DNA of 6,338 nucleotides from NCBI GenBank assembly GCA_013695265.1, contig JACDAU010000440.1, positions 1 to 6,338 of the forward strand. Reading direction: 5' to 3'. This DNA comes from Chloroflexia bacterium (GTDB taxonomy: Bacteria; Chloroflexota; Chloroflexia; Thermobaculales; Thermobaculaceae). The notes below the pieces were generated by a model that was given only the letters and a program-made list of their open reading frames with translations, ran no database searches and was not told the DNA's origin. A program made the position numbers and the translations under genes. Shown piece after piece: positions 5,762 through 6,338 of this stretch (position 1 is the stretch's first letter; each line of letters opens with the position of its first letter).

Positions 5762-6338
5762 TCACCCGTCGAGCCCAAGCAGGCGTTGCACCTCCTCATC
5801 CGTGGTCTGCCGAAAGTTGTCGTACCACAACCCGATGGCGCGCATGTCATCAGGAGCGTGGACGTATACCACGTGATCCAGCTCCGGCACGAGCGTGTGG
5901 ATGGCCTGCGACGCGCATACTGGAGCGGCAAACACAACGCAGTGCGCTCCCTGCTGTCGGACCGACCGCACGGCGGCGAGAGCGGTGACACCGGTTGCAA
6001 GGCCATCGTCGACAAGGATCACGGCCCGGCCCTGGAGGTTGACCGCTGGGCGATTGCTTCGATACAAACGCATTCGTCGTTGCATCTCGATGGTCTCCCG
6101 ACGGGTAACGTCCTCGACGTACTCGGGCGTCACACCTGGTACGCGCGGCGCCTGGGAACTCATGACGAGGATGCCGCCCGGCGCAATTGCCCCGATGCCA
6201 AGCTCCGGCTGTCCGGGAGCACCGAGTTTGCGCGCGACCAGTACGTCGAGCGGCGCCGCGAGCGTCCGCGCAACCTCGTAGCCGACCGGAACCCCGCCGC
6301 GCGGCAAGGCAAGCACGATCGCGTCCGTGTCCTGGTAT
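5762..6338 (-). CDS. phosphoribosyltransferase-family protein, N-terminus off right edge
   Basis: The minus-strand frame enters from the right edge with YQDTDAIVLALPRGGVPVGY and gives 191 visible residues to TGA at 5764-5762. The opening block LALPRGGVPVGYEVA is typical of type I phosphoribosyltransferase-like proteins, and VILVDDGLATGVTA (visible residues 106-119, Asp pair at 110-111) is the PRPP-binding loop. The tail WYDNFRQTTDEEVQRLL is usual in the broad family of stand-alone bacterial phosphoribosyltransferases whose base acceptor is mostly unknown. A GTG at 6316 is in frame but lies inside the conserved first strand, so the true start is probably outside the window, some 15-25 residues further upstream. 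The reaction is inferred to be PRPP-dependent transfer or its reverse; the substrate cannot be read from the sequence. Confidence 0.9.
   Translation of the reverse strand, partial: YQDTDAIVLALPRGGVPVGYEVARTLAAPLDVLVARKLGAPGQPELGIGAIAPGGILVMSSQAPRVPGVTPEYVEDVTRRETIEMQRRMRLYRSNRPAVNLQGRAVILVDDGLATGVTALAAVRSVRQQGAHCVVFAAPVCASQAIHTLVPELDHVVYVHAPDDMRAIGLWYDNFRQTTDEEVQRLLGLDG

Noticed and set aside
5521..5988. 155-codon plus-strand open frame over the HicB-like and phosphoribosyltransferase genes
   Set aside because: The minus strand carries the HicB fold and the PRPP loop VDDGLATG; the plus translation is shadow-like.
1..6338. CRISPR arrays, tRNA or rRNA genes, insertion sequences, attachment sites
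   Set aside because: I saw no regularly spaced repeats, no terminal inverted repeats with target duplications, no transposase or integrase motifs and no tRNA-like segments by eye. A tRNA or covariance-model search was not possible.

Overview
This window is high-GC bacterial DNA and reads as ordinary chromosome. I see no transposase, integrase, phage structural gene, CRISPR array or RNA gene. The lineage cannot be proved from the sequence. A bacterial family B DNA polymerase, two starts with a -10-like hexamer placed directly before the ATG and no Shine-Dalgarno (leaderless style), and the overall gene mix would fit Chloroflexota (Thermomicrobia/Sphaerobacter-like) or a similar GC-rich deep-branching group. 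That assignment is inference, with low to moderate confidence.

Layout from left to right. (1) A truncated minus-strand alpha/beta hydrolase starts at 452 and runs off the left edge, with a good promoter at 461-490. (2) Divergent from it, a possible 36-codon leader ORF (560-670) overlaps by four bases a YdcZ/DUF606-type DMT membrane protein (667-1110). (3) A complete myo-inositol oxygenase (1236-2075) follows, preceded by a near-consensus sigma-54-like -24/-12 element. (4) Next are a SpoU/TrmH-family RNA 2'-O-methyltransferase (2229-3080) and a full-length, apparently proofreading-competent family B DNA polymerase (3121-5460) that seems to have its own leaderless promoter. (5) On the minus strand, converging on the polymerase with only 20 bp between the stop codons, lie a small orphan HicB-like protein (5481-5693) and a phosphoribosyltransferase (5762 to beyond the right edge).

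The genes do not form one obvious pathway. Myo-inositol oxygenase would make D-glucuronate from inositol, but no other inositol or uronate gene is present. The methyltransferase acts on RNA and the polymerase on DNA, and they are neighbours without an evident shared task. No stretch longer than 300 bases lacks a gene. The longest gaps are 453-559 (107 bp, or 214 bp if the small ORF is not real), 1111-1235 and 2076-2228. I found no convincing Rho-independent terminator. I did not find evidence for a novel defence or mobile system. The most notable items are the bacterial family B polymerase, the bacterial myo-inositol oxygenase with its sigma-54-like site, the leaderless starts, and the overlapping leader ORF.
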